Assembly (NCBI GenBank): GCA_963682055.1
Contig: OY821741.1
Span: 24,436,711-24,500,710 of the forward strand
DNA: 64,000 nucleotides
Source: Primula veris
Lineage: Eukaryota > Streptophyta > Magnoliopsida > Ericales > Primulaceae
Reading direction: 5' to 3'
The notes under the pieces are model-generated. The model was given only the letters and a program-made list of their open reading frames with translations, was not told where the DNA came from and searched no databases. This document shows positions 35,266-47,520 of this stretch, in pieces (position 1 is the stretch's first letter; the number at the start of each line of letters is the position of its first letter). The position numbers and the translations under genes are program-made.

Positions 35266-35969
35266 TGATGTGCATCATGTTGTGTTAGATTCAGATGCTA
35301 AGCTAAATATTCCTCATATGGGTCCGGTTACTCGTTCAAAATCTAAGAAGCTCCAAGTAGGTAATGAGCTGCTAATGACAAAGGAAATAGCTCATTTAAT
35401 AGCTTTGAACAACAGCTTTACCAATACGTCGAATCTTGGCTATTTCGAGAAACGCAATAATCCGATTCATGAATCTACACATTCATTGATTCTAAGTAGT
35501 CAAAGTCATTAATTAATATTATAGATAAGTCTAAAGGGTTTCTATGCATGTATCTAACTAGATTCATGTAATCTAAGTTATTGATCTTATCCTATCTTAA
35601 GTATGAAATTTTTTGGCTCTTTATAAAGCCACATATATCAAGTTATAAGATATATATTGTGATATAAAGAATTAAGCTTTTTGCTTGTTTATCCTTTTCT
35701 CTTATCTTGCAATTTGTGGAATTCAGATTGTTAGTGGCGAGTTAAATCCCGATTCTTATGACTCCCCTTCTTCTCTCTCCGGAGTGTGGTGAATCATCCT
35801 AACGGAACTTGTTTGTGGCGCCTTTGGGCTTATCAAGCTTGTTTGATTAGAACCCCAACCCATCTTGTTTGTGGTGCCTTCGGCTTATCAAACACGAAGA
35901 GTTGGTTTCTCTCTTGAGTTCTCCTAAAATTCAGTGACTTACCGACATCTTAGCATCCCGGGCACATCA
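35266..35969 (+). mobile_element. 5' LTR of element B
   Basis: Starts TGATGTGCATCATG and ends CCCGGGCACATCA. It contains GGCTCTTTATAAAGCC (TATA region, 35610-35626) and repeated TTGTTTGTGG(C/T)GCCTT words in the 3' part. The first ~246 bp carry the same open frame as the pol C-terminus, ending ...LILSSQSH at 35512. Confidence 0.93.
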
Positions 35970-35972
35970 TAT

Positions 35973-35984
35973 TGGTATCAGAGC
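35973..35984 (+). other. primer-binding site of element B (tRNA-iMet type)
   Basis: TGGTATCAGAGC lies 3 bases after the LTR end and matches the usual plant gypsy primer site complementary to the initiator-Met tRNA 3' end. Confidence 0.9.
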
Positions 35985-35989
35985 TAAAT

Positions 35990-37148
35990 ATGTCGACCAG
36001 GTCACACCAGTCCAACGAAAACGAAAGTCAAATTCCAAGAGGCATGACGCTCGACCAAGCCAAAATCTATCGGCTTGAGCGTCAAATCGAGGCCATGCAA
36101 GCGGAGATGGCGGAGATGCGTCTACAAAACCAACAACCCCAACAACCACCAAATTGAACAAGACAATCATAGTCACCATAGTCATGCCAGTGACTTGAGT
36201 GAATATGCTGAAGAAGAATATGAAGGGGCACCGCGACATCAACAAAGGCGTTATGACAATCCCGGTCGTAACATGAATATCAAGATGCCTCCATTCAAGG
36301 GTAATAGCTCACCCGAATATTACCTCGAATGGGAGCAACGTGTTGAAAAACTCTTTGAATTCTATGATGTACCCGAGGAGAGGAAAGTTCGCTTGGCCAC
36401 ACTTGAGTTCACCGAATATGCTCATTTGTGGTGGGAGAATTTCAAAGGACAGAGGCGTCGGGATGGAGAGGAGGAAGTCCGAGGTTGGAGGATCATGAAA
36501 CGACTTATGCAACGTCGTTTCGTACCGGAGTACTACCGCCAAGAGTTGTACCTACATTTACAATCTCTTCGGCAAGGAGCTATGAGCGTAGAGGAGTATG
36601 TTAAGAATTTCAAAACTACGAAGATGAGGTGTAACCTTCAAGAGACGCAAGAGCAAACCATCGCTCGGTTCTTACGGGGTCTCAATGATGATATAGCAGA
36701 TACAGTGGAGTTGCAACCATTTGTTTTCTTAGAGGACGTGATTAAATTGGCGTTGAAAGTGGAGCGTCAAAGAAAACGAAAGGTCACCACCCGGCCATAC
36801 TCCTCTCGGCCAATTGGTGGGAAATACACAAACGACGCTATGACTGAAGGGAAGACTGTCCCGACCACCAACTGTGTCGGATGGGTTGACATGGGGAAAA
36901 CACCCATGGCTGCACCAAAAAAAGATGAGGTTTCAAGACCTAACCCGAGGCATCGGGACTTGAAATGCTTTCGTTGTCAAGGACATGGTCATATCGCTTC
37001 GGAATGTCCAAATCAGAAAGTTATGATTATCCGAGAATCTGAAATTGAGAGCGAAGAAGAAGTCGAGGAGGAAGTTCAAAAGTACGATGAGGATTCTTTA
37101 GATGTGGCTGAAGATGGAGAGGTCCTTTGTTGTTCGGCGCGTTCTTAA
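35990..37148 (+). pseudogene. element B Gag
   Basis: ATG at 35990 opens MSTRSHQSNENESQIP, but this frame stops at 36157 and the capsid continues in another frame: IKMPPFKGNSSPEYYLEWEQ, HLWWENF, then the CFRCQGHGHIASECP zinc knuckle (CX2CX4HX4C) and an acidic tail. So there is a frameshift within the first ~170 bases. The usual Ty3/gypsy gag length is otherwise preserved. Confidence 0.88.
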
Positions 37149-37661
37149 CGTACAGCCCGTCACTACCGATGAACAACGAGATAACATATTTCACACTCGA
37201 TGCAAAGTGAGTGAAAAGGTGTGCGGAGTTATCATCGATGGAGGGAGTTGTATAAACGTGGCATCCACTACGCTGGTGGAGAAATTGGGATTGGCTATCG
37301 CTATGATGAAGCATCCTAGCCCGTACAAACTGCGTTGGCTTAACGAGATGGGTGATATTCGGGTCTCCGAGCAAGTAAAGGTTCCTTTCACTATTGGCCG
37401 ATACACCGACGAGGTTCTTTGTGACGTTGTACCTATGAGTGCTAGTCATTTACTCTTAGGCTGACCATGGAAGTATGACCGGAGGGTGGTTCATGACGGA
37501 TTCAAGAATACTTATTCATTTGAAAAGGATGGGAGGAATCATACTCTTGCGCCACTCACACCGGTGCAAATTCGAAATGATATTTTAGGCAAGACGAAGC
37601 GGGACAATCTGGTTGTTAGTCGCAGAGAAGTCGAGCGAGCCTTACCAAGGATCAGATTTTT
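37149..37661 (+). pseudogene. element B protease and tether, with stop and frameshift
   Basis: FHTRCKVSEKVCGVIIDGGS has the retropepsin D-G-G motif, followed by TIGRYTDEVLCDVVPM. A TGA at 37462-37464 interrupts the frame right after LLLG, before the conserved PW. KYDRRVVHDGFKNTYSFEKD continues downstream, and another frame change occurs before the RT region. Confidence 0.88.
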
Positions 37662-40597
37662 GTGTTGCTCATGCGGAAAATTATGCTTACCGACAAGTTC
37701 TCACTCCCACCGCAAGTTGTAAAACTTTTGGAGGAATTCGAGGATGTGTTTCCCGAGGAATTACCACCTGGTTTGCCACCGATTCGGGGAATCGAACATC
37801 AAATCAATCTCATTCCCGGTGCTGTTTTACCTAACCGACCAGCCTATCGTTGTAATCCCGAGGAAGCCAAAGAACTGCATCGCCAAGTGTCAGAGTTGCT
37901 AGAGCGTGGGTACGTTCGAGAATCGATGAGTCCTTGTTCGGTTTCGGCATTACTCGTACCGAAGAAGGATGGTAGCATGCGTATGTGTGTTGATAGTCGG
38001 GCTATCAACAAAATTACTGTAAAGTATCGCTATCCAATACCACGCCTTGATGATATGCTCGACGAATTGCATGGTTCAATATATTTTTCAAAAGTTGATC
38101 TTAAGAGTGGATACCATCAAATCCGTATGAAAGAAGGTGACGAGTGGAAGACTGCTTTCAAAACGAACCAAGGGTTGTTTGAATGGCTGGCTATGCCATT
38201 CGGTTTGTCAAATACACCGAGCACCTTTATGCGTTTGATGAATCATGCCTTACATAAGTTTATTGGGCAGTTTGTTGTTGTTTATTTCGATGACATACTT
38301 ATCTATAGCAAGTCCTTTGCCGAACATTTGGAGCATTTACGACTGGTCCTCGACGTTCTACGTCGAGAAAAGCTTTTTGGGAATTTGAAGAAATCTGACT
38401 TTTGCCAAGACCGAGTCGTCTTTCTCGGTTTTGTGGTTTCAGAAAGGGGTGTTGAAGTTGATGAGGAGAAAGTAAAAGCAATCAAGGAATGGCCTGAGAC
38501 GACTAGTGTTTCGGAGGTTCGAAGTTTTCATGGATTAGCATCATTTTATAGACGTTTCGTGAAAAACTTTAGCACTTTGTTAGCCCTTCTAACTGAGTGT
38601 ACTAAAGTTAATGGTGCGTTTAAATTTGATAAGGCTACTCGTAAGAGTTTTGAGATAGTAAAGGAGAAATTATGCTTGGCTCCAATTTTGGCTCTGCCCG
38701 ACTTTTCGAAAACTTTCGAAATCGAGTGTGATGCATCCGGGGTAGGCATAGGGGCTGTCCTCATACAAGACAAGCGACCAATTGCTTATTTTAGTGAGAA
38801 GTTGGATGGCTCTCGACTCAATTATTCCACCTACGACAAGGAGTTTTATTCCTTGATACGAGCCTTGGAAGTGTGGCAGCATTATTTACTTCCAAAGGAA
38901 TTTGTAATACACACCGACCATGAGTCTTTAAAATATTTGAAGGGACAAGCAAAACTGAACCGAAGACATGCGAAGTGGGTCAAGTTTATGGAAGTATTCC
39001 CATATGTTATCAAATTCAAGAAAGGAAATTCGAATGTTGTTGCCGATGCTCTTTCTCGAAGACATGCTCTTATATCGATCATGAGTGTGAACTTGCTTGG
39101 ATTCGAACTCATCAAGGATCAGTACTCAGAAGATCCAAAATTGTCCTCTATCTATTCGGCATGTGAGAAAGAGGCCGTGAATGGGTTCTATCGCCACGAG
39201 GGATATCTCTTTCGGATGGGAAAGCTTGTAATTCCGAATTGTTCGGTACGGCAATTGTTAGTTCGAGAGGCTCATAGTGGTGGTCTGGCAGGACACTTTG
39301 GGGAAAAGAAAACTTTGGAAATGGTCAAAGAACATTTTTATTGGCCTGCTATGATTAAAGACGTACATCGGGTTGTTGAGAAATGTGTAGTTTGTAAAAA
39401 GTCCAAGAGCAAAGAAGCAAATCAAGGGTTATACATGTCATTACCCGTACCGAATCAACCTTGGGTTGATGTGAGTATGGATTTCGTATTGGGATTACCA
39501 AAAACACAGTGGGGTATGGATTCGATCTTTGTGGTAGTCGAACTTTTTTCAAAAATGGCTCATTTCATCCCGTGTCATAAGACGGACGATGCATCACATA
39601 TTGCGGACTTGTTCTTTCGAGAAGTTGTGAAACTACATGGTATTCCGAAAACAATCATGTCGGATCGAGATGTCAAGTTCTTGATTACTTTTGGAAGACG
39701 TTGTGGAAGAAATTGGGTACTAAACTTCTATTTAGTACAGCATGTCATCCGCAAACCGATGGACAGACCAAGGTAGTAAACCGAACTTTGTCTACTTTAC
39801 TTCGAAGTCTTATTGGTAAAAATCTGAAATCATGGGATGGGGCTCTAGCAATGGCCGAGTTTGCTTATAATCGTACTGTGCATAGGGTTACGAAACTCAG
39901 CCCTTTTGAGATTGTTTATGGTTTTAATCCTATTACACCTTTGGATTTATCCCCGTTACCTATCAGCGAGAGGATTAGTATGGATGGAGAAAAGAAAGCC
40001 GAGTTGGTTAAAGAGATACATAAGAAGGTGAAAGAACGGATTGAGAAACAAAATGAAATCAATGAGCGAGTGACGAATAAAAGTCGAAAACGGGTTGTTT
40101 TCGAACCAAGCGATCTAGTTTGGGTGCATTTGAAGAAAGAGCGGTTTCCAAACCTACGGAAATCAAAGCTTATGCCAAGGGCCGATGGTCCTTTTCGGGT
40201 ATTGACTAAAGTCAACGATAACGCATATAAGATTGAACTATCTGAACGATACCAAGGATCAAACACTTTCAATGTTCAGGATTTGACTCCATACATTGAA
40301 GACAATGAAAATATGGATTTGAGGGCAAATCCTAATCAACCCGGAGGAGATGATGTGCATCATGTTGTGTTAGATTCAGATGCTAAGCTAAATATTCCTT
40401 ATATGGGTCCGGTTACTCGTTCAAAATCTAAGAAGCTCGAAGCAGGTAATGAGCTGCTAATGACAAAGGAAATAGCTCATTTAATAGCTTTGAACAGCAG
40501 CTTTACCAATACGTCGAATCTTGGCTATTTCGAGAAGCGCAATAATCCGATTAATGAATCTACACATTCATTGATTCTAAGTGGTCAAAGTCATTAA
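37662..40597 (+). pseudogene. element B pol: RT, RNase H, integrase; frameshift and catalytic change
   Basis: RT spans about 37720-38500 with [32 protein letters not shown] and the active site [10 protein letters not shown]. RNase H follows ([34 protein letters not shown]), then the integrase HHCC ([15 protein letters not shown] ... [10 protein letters not shown]) and core ([17 protein letters not shown]). A one-base loss near 39690 shifts the frame, and the rest runs 39701-40597. The third integrase catalytic residue (Glu in TDGQ-S-E of A and C) is Lys here ([10 protein letters not shown]). The C-terminus ends inside the 3' LTR. Confidence 0.92.
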
Positions 40598-41054
40598 TTA
40601 ATATTATAGATAAGTGTAAAGGGTTTCTATGCATGTATCTAACTAGATTCATGCAATCTAAGTTGTTGATCTTATCCTATCTTAAGTATGACATTTTTTG
40701 GCTCTATATAAAGCCACATGTATCAAGTTATAAGATATCTAGAGTGATATAAAGAATTAAGCTTTTTGCTTGTTTATCCTTTTCTCTTATCTTGCAATTT
40801 GTGGAATTCAGATTGTTAGTAGCGAGTTAAACCCCGATTCTTATCACTCCCCTTCTTCTCTCTCCGGAGTGTGGTGAATCATCCTAACAGAACTTGTTTG
40901 TGGCGCCTTTGGTCTTATCAAGCTTGTTTGATTAGAACCCCAACTCATCTTGTTTGTGGCGCCTTCGGCTTATCAAACACGAAGAGTTGGTTTCTCTCTT
41001 GAGTTCTCCTAAAATTCAGTGACTTACCGACATCTTAGCATCCCGGGCACATCA
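40351..41054 (+). mobile_element. 3' LTR of element B
   Basis: Same length and ends as the 5' LTR, preceded by purine-rich CCCGGAGGAGA. The pol frame extends 247 bases into it (to 40597). Confidence 0.93.
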
Positions 41055-41059
41055 GGTTC
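41055..41059 (+). repeat. target-site duplication of element B, right (GGTTC)
   Basis: Matches 35261-35265. Confidence 0.93.
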
Positions 41060-41515
41060 TCTATGAACTTAATAAACACAAGATGTTTACTTGTAGCGTT
41101 TAAGAGTTGGTAATGCGAACAAACGTTTTATAGAATGAAGTGACACACCTAAAAAAATCAAAATTTTAACAATAGACACAAATACGACAATTATACAATC
41201 CTCTTTCGTTGGCACTTATATAAATATTTTTTTGTGCTCTTTTTGGATCCCTTTAAATTTTTATTTTATTTTTGTTTGGCACTTTTTTTGTGTACTCTTT
41301 TTGATTCTTCTCTTTCTTTTCTTTTTTTTTATATATTAACGAGGATAACAAGACTCAACAAGAAATAGAAATGACTCCCTTTTTTTTTGACAACCTTTCA
41401 ATAGAAACCTAACAAATCAGTTTTTTTTTTTTTTTTGAAATAATTTTCTTTTTTAATGAAAACAAAAATAACAAGACACTTAAAACCTTGATAGAGCCTA
41501 AGCTCTGATACCAAA
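41060..41515 (-). other. element A leader, part 2, with primer-binding site
   Basis: The reverse complement resembles element E's leader (59104-59560): T/A-rich low-complexity blocks and TGTGTCACTTCATTCTATAA-like sequence. The primer site reads GCTCTGATACCA on the plus strand at 41502-41513 (TGGTATCAGAGC on the element strand), 2 bases from the LTR. Confidence 0.85.
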
Positions 41516-41979
41516 TGATGCGTGATCGGCCAAGGTGACAAAAGATCGACCAAGGGGTGGACCTATCTATCAGGTTTCTTGAACAAATGCGGAATAAAAA
41601 TCAATGACAAAAATAACAATAAATAAAAGCCAAACTAAAGACCGCGACCCGTCACCTATAAAGAGGTGGGAACCTTGGTATGATTAGCTGGTATGGAGCC
41701 GCGACCCGTCACCTATAAAGAGCTGAGAACCTTGGTATGTGAAGATGCCACAAACGGTTGCGGGATACCGATTGATAAGTCAGTTTTGAACGCCACAAGG
41801 TAACCCCTTGATAAGTTCGGAAAGTTCAATGAATAACCAAAGAGAAAACTCTTAAATATATTAATCAAAACTTAATCTTTACAATCTGATTTGACCTCTA
41901 TTTATGCTTGGAACAAGCCTCCAAGAATTGGGAAAACCTAAAGAAAACATTAATTAAACATAGGTTCAATGTAGAATTG
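41516..41979 (-). mobile_element. partial LTR shared by elements A (5' LTR) and C (3' LTR)
   Basis: Homologous to 31029-31480 of A's 3' LTR, including both CACCT..TTTATAGGTG stem-loops, but after CAATGTAGAAT it jumps directly to pol sequence (TGGGAAACCTCTCC). About 0.6 kb (rest of the LTR plus the pol end) is deleted. Being next to A's primer site on one side and C's pol on the other, it served both copies. Confidence 0.82.
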
Positions 41980-43210
41980 GGAAACCTCTCCTTCCTCATA
42001 TGAACCCAAACCCAATCGCCTGGTTCGAACACAACTTTCTTATGAACCTTGTTGGCCTGGATAGCATATTGTTCGGTCCTCCTCTCAATATTTTGCTTTG
42101 CTTTTTCATGAATTTGTTTGACAAACTCAGCCTTCTTTTTTCCATCGAAATTAGTACGCTCACCCATAGGTAATGGAGTCAAATCCAAAGGTGTTAAAGG
42201 ATTAAAACCATAAAAAATTTCAAAAGGTGAAAATTTAGTAGCTGAATGTACACTTCGATTATAAGCAAACTCAACATATGGCAAACATTCTTCCCAAGTT
42301 TTTAAATTCTTTTGAATTATGGTACGCAATAGAGTTGATAAGGTTCGATTAACTACTTCGGATTGACCATCTGTTTGGGGGTGACAAGTAGTTGAAAATA
42401 AAAGCTTAGTTCCTAACTTACACCACAAAGTTTTCCAAAAGTAGCTTAAGAATTTGGTATCCCTATCAGAAACAATAGTCCTTGGCATGCCATGCAAACG
42501 TACAATTTCTTTAAAGAACAAATCAGCAATTCGTGAAGAATCGTTTGTTTTATTACAAGGAATAAAATGTGTCATTTTAGAAAATCTATCAACGACAACA
42601 AAGACAGAATCCATGCCTCTTTTAGAACTCGGTAAACCTAGCACAAAGTCCATAGAAATGTCAATCCAAGGCTCACTAGGTATAGGCAATGGCGTATACA
42701 AACCATGAGGTTTAACTTTAGATTTAGCTTGTTTACAAGTTATACATCTTTCGCAAATTCGTTCGACATCTCGTTTTAAGTGAGGCCAAAAGAAATGTTC
42801 TTGTAAAACATCAAGAGTTTTAGTTATACCAAAATGCCCCATTAAACCCCCACCATGTGCTTCTTTAACAAGTAATTCTCTTAAAGAACAATTAGGCAAA
42901 CATAGCCTATTTCCTCGAAACAAAAATCCATTATACCTATAAAACTTTTCAAACCCAGTTTTCTCACATGCTTCAAAAACATTTTTTAAATCAGAATCAT
43001 CAACATATAAATCCTTAATGTACTCAAAACCAAGTAATTTCGAATCTAGAGTTGAGATCAATGTATACCTTCTCGAAAGCGCATCAGCCACAACATTCTC
43101 CTTACCTTTCTTGTACTTGATTACAAAAGGAAATGTTTTGATGAACTCTACCCACTTGGCATGTCTCTTGTTCAGCTTATGTTGACTCCTCAAGTGTTTC
43201 AACGATTCAG
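41980..43210 (-). pseudogene. element C pol fragment (RNase H end and integrase), Ty3/gypsy
   Basis: Nearly identical in sequence to element A's integrase region: [31 protein letters not shown] (both Cys kept), [50 protein letters not shown]. The frame is open for ~400 codons and ends prematurely at the 41979/41980 deletion junction. The 5' side stops within RNase H at ~43210, where unrelated gag of element D begins. Confidence 0.9.
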
Positions 43211-44000
43211 CCCCTTCATGAATCTCCTACATTTTTCTGCACCCCCTAGAACCGAGTCTGGGGCATACCTCGAGAGTGAGGTAAACTTTAGCTGGTATGC
43301 TTGAACGGTCATACCTCCTTGATATAGTTCATCGAACCGCCTCCTCATTTCATCCTTATAAGAATCGGGAAGAAACTATCGATTAAACAACTCGATGAAC
43401 TCGTTCCAGTCGATGTTGGTTAAGTCGTAAGTATCCACGATCCCTAACCACCACTTCCGTGCTTCACCCTTTAGGTGAAACTGAGCCATATTCACCCGTT
43501 GTTCCCCATCGACTATTCCTGCCGCCGATAAGTATTTTTCTCCATTTCATCCACCCATCCCTCAGCTATGGATGATTCACCTATCCCATCGAAAGTCGGA
43601 GCCCTCAATCGGGTGAAGTTAAGAAATCCATTGTTACTTGAACTCCCAGCTTGTGCATTCTGCACCATCATTTGCACCACCTTCTGAAGGTCGGTCATCA
43701 CTTGGTTAGCGTTTACCGATTCCAGTTCTGGTACGAAAGTCTCTTCTTCTCCCTCATTCACCTCCTCATACACATTCTCAACCTCTACCTCCTCCTCGGG
43801 TTTCTCAGGTAGTGGGGCACTAGCGTTACCTCTCCCCCCATGACCTCTTGCAGCCCTTCTTCCTCGAGTTGCTCCCCGCCCCCTTGGAGCTCTTCTTCCT
43901 CTTCCATTTGCCCCACTTCGGGTAGCCACACCGCTTGATGGTAGTGCGCCCCCGCGTGTAGCTGGTCCCCTTCCACTAGTCCTTGTGGTAATAGCCATGA
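43211..44000 (-). pseudogene. element D Gag, frameshifted
   Basis: The start MAITTRTSGRGPATRGG leads into an Arg/Gly-rich segment, an acidic segment, then RLRAPTFDGIGESSIAEGWV and DEMEK. After an A-run near 43540 the frame changes and continues MAQFHLKGEARKWWLGIVD and DEMRRRFDELYQGGMTVQAY. The PTFDG...AEGW...WW pattern is a Ty3/gypsy capsid. There is also an in-frame stop near 43378. Confidence 0.82.
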
Positions 44001-45157
44001 CTACAAACATTTAAAACCGACACTTTAGTTGTCTTACTCGACACTACTACTCATACATGTATATTCATACATGATAAAAGCTCGTTTTTCCTATTAATCA
44101 CTTTATCAAGCTTTCTAAGGTTCAATATCATAGAGTACTGAAATACGAAGCCAACGGTTCAAGCGGAATCAAATTCGGAGTAAAAACGAAGGAGTTATAA
44201 ACGTTTGAAGTATAGCGAGAAAACCTCAAAATTGCCAGAACACGACCGATCGTTTTGGACAAAACGACCGATCGTTTTGGTCCAAATATTACCCGAGAGG
44301 TCAGAAAGATACGACCGGTTGTTTTTGACAAACGACCCATCGTTTTTTGGTCAAAATCTGACCATAGAGGTTTGAAAAATGACCGATAGTTTTTGGTCAA
44401 AATCTGACCAGAGAGGTTTGAAAAATTCGACCGATCGTTTTGACAAACGACCAATCGTTTTTGGTCAAAATCTGACTAGTGAGGTCTAAAAAATTCGACC
44501 GATCGTTTTTCTGCAGAAAATTATCGACACAAAAACGTAAAATTCCTCAACACTTGTAAATTCCTTACATGGAACATATCACACAACTACATCATTTTAG
44601 TCCACAACATATCAACATCTATTCGCATAAAATATTCATTACCACACAAGTTAATAATTTGAAAACGCACTACATAAAACCATCAACTACACAATTCTCG
44701 CACTCTAATACTTCGCTACTACTTGACATGCAAACTTATACCTCATACACACTATATCAATCTACACACGCATACAAACAACACAAAAGTGCGAGGGATA
44801 ACCCATCACGATACGTTATCCTAAAGCATCCGAGCGTCCTCGCATACTCTAGAACTCCACATCACTAAGGTATTTCTTCACACCTACCGACGAGAGGTCC
44901 ACTCACTAGTTTGGCGAGCCGGGATCAACAAGCGTCCTCATTGTCCCCAACTTGCCTCACATGTGGACTTTCCTTTCATCAACTACTACTAAATTCTAGC
45001 TACATGTCTTAAGCTAAATGCAACCCCCCATTTTTAGAAAAAGTTTGAGTTTTTGGAAAAAGTTTTGTGAAAATGATACGATGGATTTGGTCCAATGGTT
45101 ACCCATCTTCCCATCGTCCCAAACTATACAAGAACCTGGTTAGCTCTGATACCAACT
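44001..45157 (-). other. element D leader with CGACCGATCGTTTT minisatellite and primer site
   Basis: From 44235 to 44520 a degenerate ~70-bp unit repeats about four times, made of CGACCGATCGTTTTTGG, TCAAAATCTGACC and AGAGGTTTGAAAAAT. The primer site is GCTCTGATACCA at 45143-45154 (plus strand). No credible frame was seen. Confidence 0.75.
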
Positions 45158-46674
45158 TGTCACGCCCTGAAATCCGTAAGACGGACATCAAAGCGTGACC
45201 TTTTTAAACAAAAGAAAAAAAAACTTGCAAGCTAAAGGAACAAATAAACAAATAAATATAAATTTTGCAAAACGTGGCTATAAGACAAAATGGTTTTAAC
45301 ATAATTATATAAAAAGAAACAAAAAATTGTAATTTGCCCGTAGGCTACATCCTCGAAAATAGTCTAAAGAAATAAAACGATTCAAGAAGCCCAAACCCAT
45401 GCCCTACCTCGCTAATGCTCCTATCCAAACGCCTCAATCTAAGTTGTACCTGAAAGACAAAACTGTAACGGTGAGTCCCACGCACATACATACACGGGAC
45501 GGCACCACAAAATACCGTCACTCCATCCCATAAATGCAAGAACTCACAAACAACAACTACGATAATCAACGTATAAAAAGAAATATAATAACATCATACA
45601 ACGAAATAAATTAAATAACGTCAACACACATCTATAGCAAACATGGACCTCTCACGCCACCTACCCCAGTCCGTAAGGTAGGTCATTCCATATCCCCTCG
45701 GCCGTCTAATGTCCCCGGAATTATGAAGAGACATAGACTATTGCCACTAATCTAAATCACAAGGCCTCGGCCAATAATATAAAACCATTCAATTATCACA
45801 TTCTCATACGTCACTTTAACGTAATTCAACATCACCCATAAGCATAGGTGCTAGATTCACAACTAGCCAAACAAGTCCAACAACATAAAAACTCATTCAG
45901 GCATTTTGACAAACACCTTGTATGCATAAACTACAATTCATCTTTATTCAACATAATTTTACCCAATTTCATCAACAACTATATAATCACATAATCAACT
46001 CATAAAACATGCAAACCCATCCATAATCTCATTAATTCGAAATTAATATGTCTCCAGTCTCAACTTCTACAATTCAAATAATGGAATTAAAAGTACAACA
46101 AATAAACCCCAATTAACAATTTAAGAACATAATTAAGATAAAAGGCAAAAACCCCCAATTTATAATAAACGCAAGACCTAATCCTAACATACACTCTCGT
46201 CTAGTCACAATGGATAACCCCCGTTACCTTAGCGCGTAGAGGAGATGTTTCCGGTAAGAATCCGCTAACGTGGTTTCTTCTTCTTCTTCCTAAGCTTTGG
46301 TTTATCTCTTTTCTCTCTTTTTCTCTCTTGTTTTAGGTTTACTGTTTTTAAAAAGTGGCTGAAAAGAGGTTTAGAAAAACTGTTTTGAGAAAGTTTGGGG
46401 AAGTGAACTATTTGGTCCCCAAAGTTCTAAAAGTTAACTTTTAATCAAAATTATTATTTTCCTACTCAAAAATAACAAGTTTTTAGAAACAAATCTATTG
46501 GGTTCTTTTTATTTATAAAATTAGTAACAGGTTTTTAAAATAAAGTTTTTCGGAAGAGTTTCGGTTTTTGGCTAAAAATTAGTCGAGTGACCAGTTTTTG
46601 GTAAAATTTGTATAAAACGTTTTTGTATAAATTAAATCATAAATAAAATCACTATAAAAATACGGGATGTTACA
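45158..46674 (-). mobile_element. 5' LTR of element D (~1517 bp)
   Basis: On the plus strand it starts TGTCACGCCCTGAAATCC and ends ATACGGGATGTTACA. It lies next to the primer site and interrupts a DRB-like exon at 46675. The opposite LTR is missing, so the TSD cannot be tested. Confidence 0.8.
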
Positions 46675-46790
46675 AGGTGTACAGTAAGCCATAAACTGTA
46701 ACAGTAGCGGTGAAAAACGGGTTGTGGTCCGGACCAGTTCTTAAAGGAGTGCAGTAAATCGGTAACGGCCATAGCATATAGGATTATTGT
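46675..46790 (-). pseudogene. DRB-like dsRNA-binding exon relic a, cut by element D
   Basis: The minus strand reads WPLPIYCTPLRTGPDHNPFF then TATVTVYGLLYT, the first half of a double-stranded RNA-binding domain (YxT...GPDHxPxFxATVxVxG). It ends exactly at the LTR of D, so D probably inserted into the exon. Upstream codons are degenerate. Confidence 0.75.
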
Positions 46791-47520
46791 AATCTGGAGC
46801 CGAGCTATTGCAATGATAGCGTCATTGCAACCGCATCGGTGAAAATCATCTGAACATCCAGATGAGAACTAAATACTTTTTCAAGGAGGTGTAAACACCC
46901 AATTTTTACTCCGGAATCCAAATATTCATTAGTTTATCAAAGTTGTGAAAGGAATTACTTTGTGACAAATAAATTCAGTATTTGTAATAAAAAACAGAGA
47001 CATAACAAGTGATCATATATGGCCCAATCCTTTTTGTAGAAAAAATTAATATCAGTTGCAAGAATCGAAAAATACATAAAGCAGTATTAATTTTTTCTAG
47101 AAATCCTTATATGATCAGGATTGTTAATTTTTTTTAAAATTCAACTAATATCAGGATCATATACTACTAATATCATGAGAAACCCTGTAAACATTTTATC
47201 CAATTACTCCTATCAACAAAAAACATGGTGTTAAACAACCACTATTTGTTTAAGTAAATTCACAGAAAGGAATTTTTTAATTTCCTGTAACTAGGAACAA
47301 TCTAGCACTAATCTAGTACAAAACTCCATCAATTATTATTATTGTTTATATTAAAAAATTAAAGATAACTAATAATAAAATGAAAACTATGTAATCAACA
47401 TGCAATCTTATCAGAATTAATTAGCAATGTAATCAAATAGTAACCATACAAACAATCCAATTAAGAAACAATGACAATTAGAATAAAGCTACAAAAAATT
47501 AAAATATAGTTACCTAAAAA
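46791..47520. other. AT-rich intron/spacer of the DRB relics; outer left arm of the inverted repeat
   Basis: AACATGGTGTTAAACAACCA (47223 onward) and CTCCATCAATTATTATTA pair with reverse complements at 48165 and 48085. No coding signal. Confidence 0.6.

Larger units (their letters stand above)
35266..41054 (+). mobile_element. Ty3/gypsy element B, complete, inserted in element A
   Basis: 5789 bp with 704-bp LTRs (35266-35969, 40351-41054), 5-bp TSD GGTTC, an iMet-type primer site (35973-35984), and gag-PR-RT-RNase H-IN order. The LTRs differ at about 23 positions by eye (~3%), so insertion is older than that of element E. The coding region has several lesions, so this copy is dead. Confidence 0.95.
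31029..41979 (-). mobile_element. Ty3/gypsy element A (minus strand), split by element B
   Basis: Reading leftward on the minus strand: 5' LTR remnant 41979-41516, primer site 41513-41502, leader 41501-41060, interruption by element B (with TSD), leader 35265-35052, gag 35051-33880, protease 33870-33598, RNase H and integrase 33440-31644, and 3' LTR 31923-31029. The reverse transcriptase segment is missing between protease and RNase H. Inner leader sequences on both sides of B match the continuous leader of element E, which proves that B inserted into A. Confidence 0.9.
43211..46674 (-). mobile_element. Ty3/gypsy element D (different lineage), 5' half only
   Basis: On the minus strand: 1.5-kb 5' LTR (46674-45158), primer site, ~1.1-kb leader, then gag (44000-43211). 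It is cut at 43210 by fusion to element C. The gag and the TGTAACATCCC...GGGCGTGACA LTR ends resemble the Tekay/Del-type chromovirus group, but no chromodomain can be checked because pol is absent. Confidence 0.82.

Noticed and set aside
35216..35512. Separate 98-codon gene
   Set aside because: It is the pol C-terminal frame carried in element B's 5' LTR, not an independent gene.
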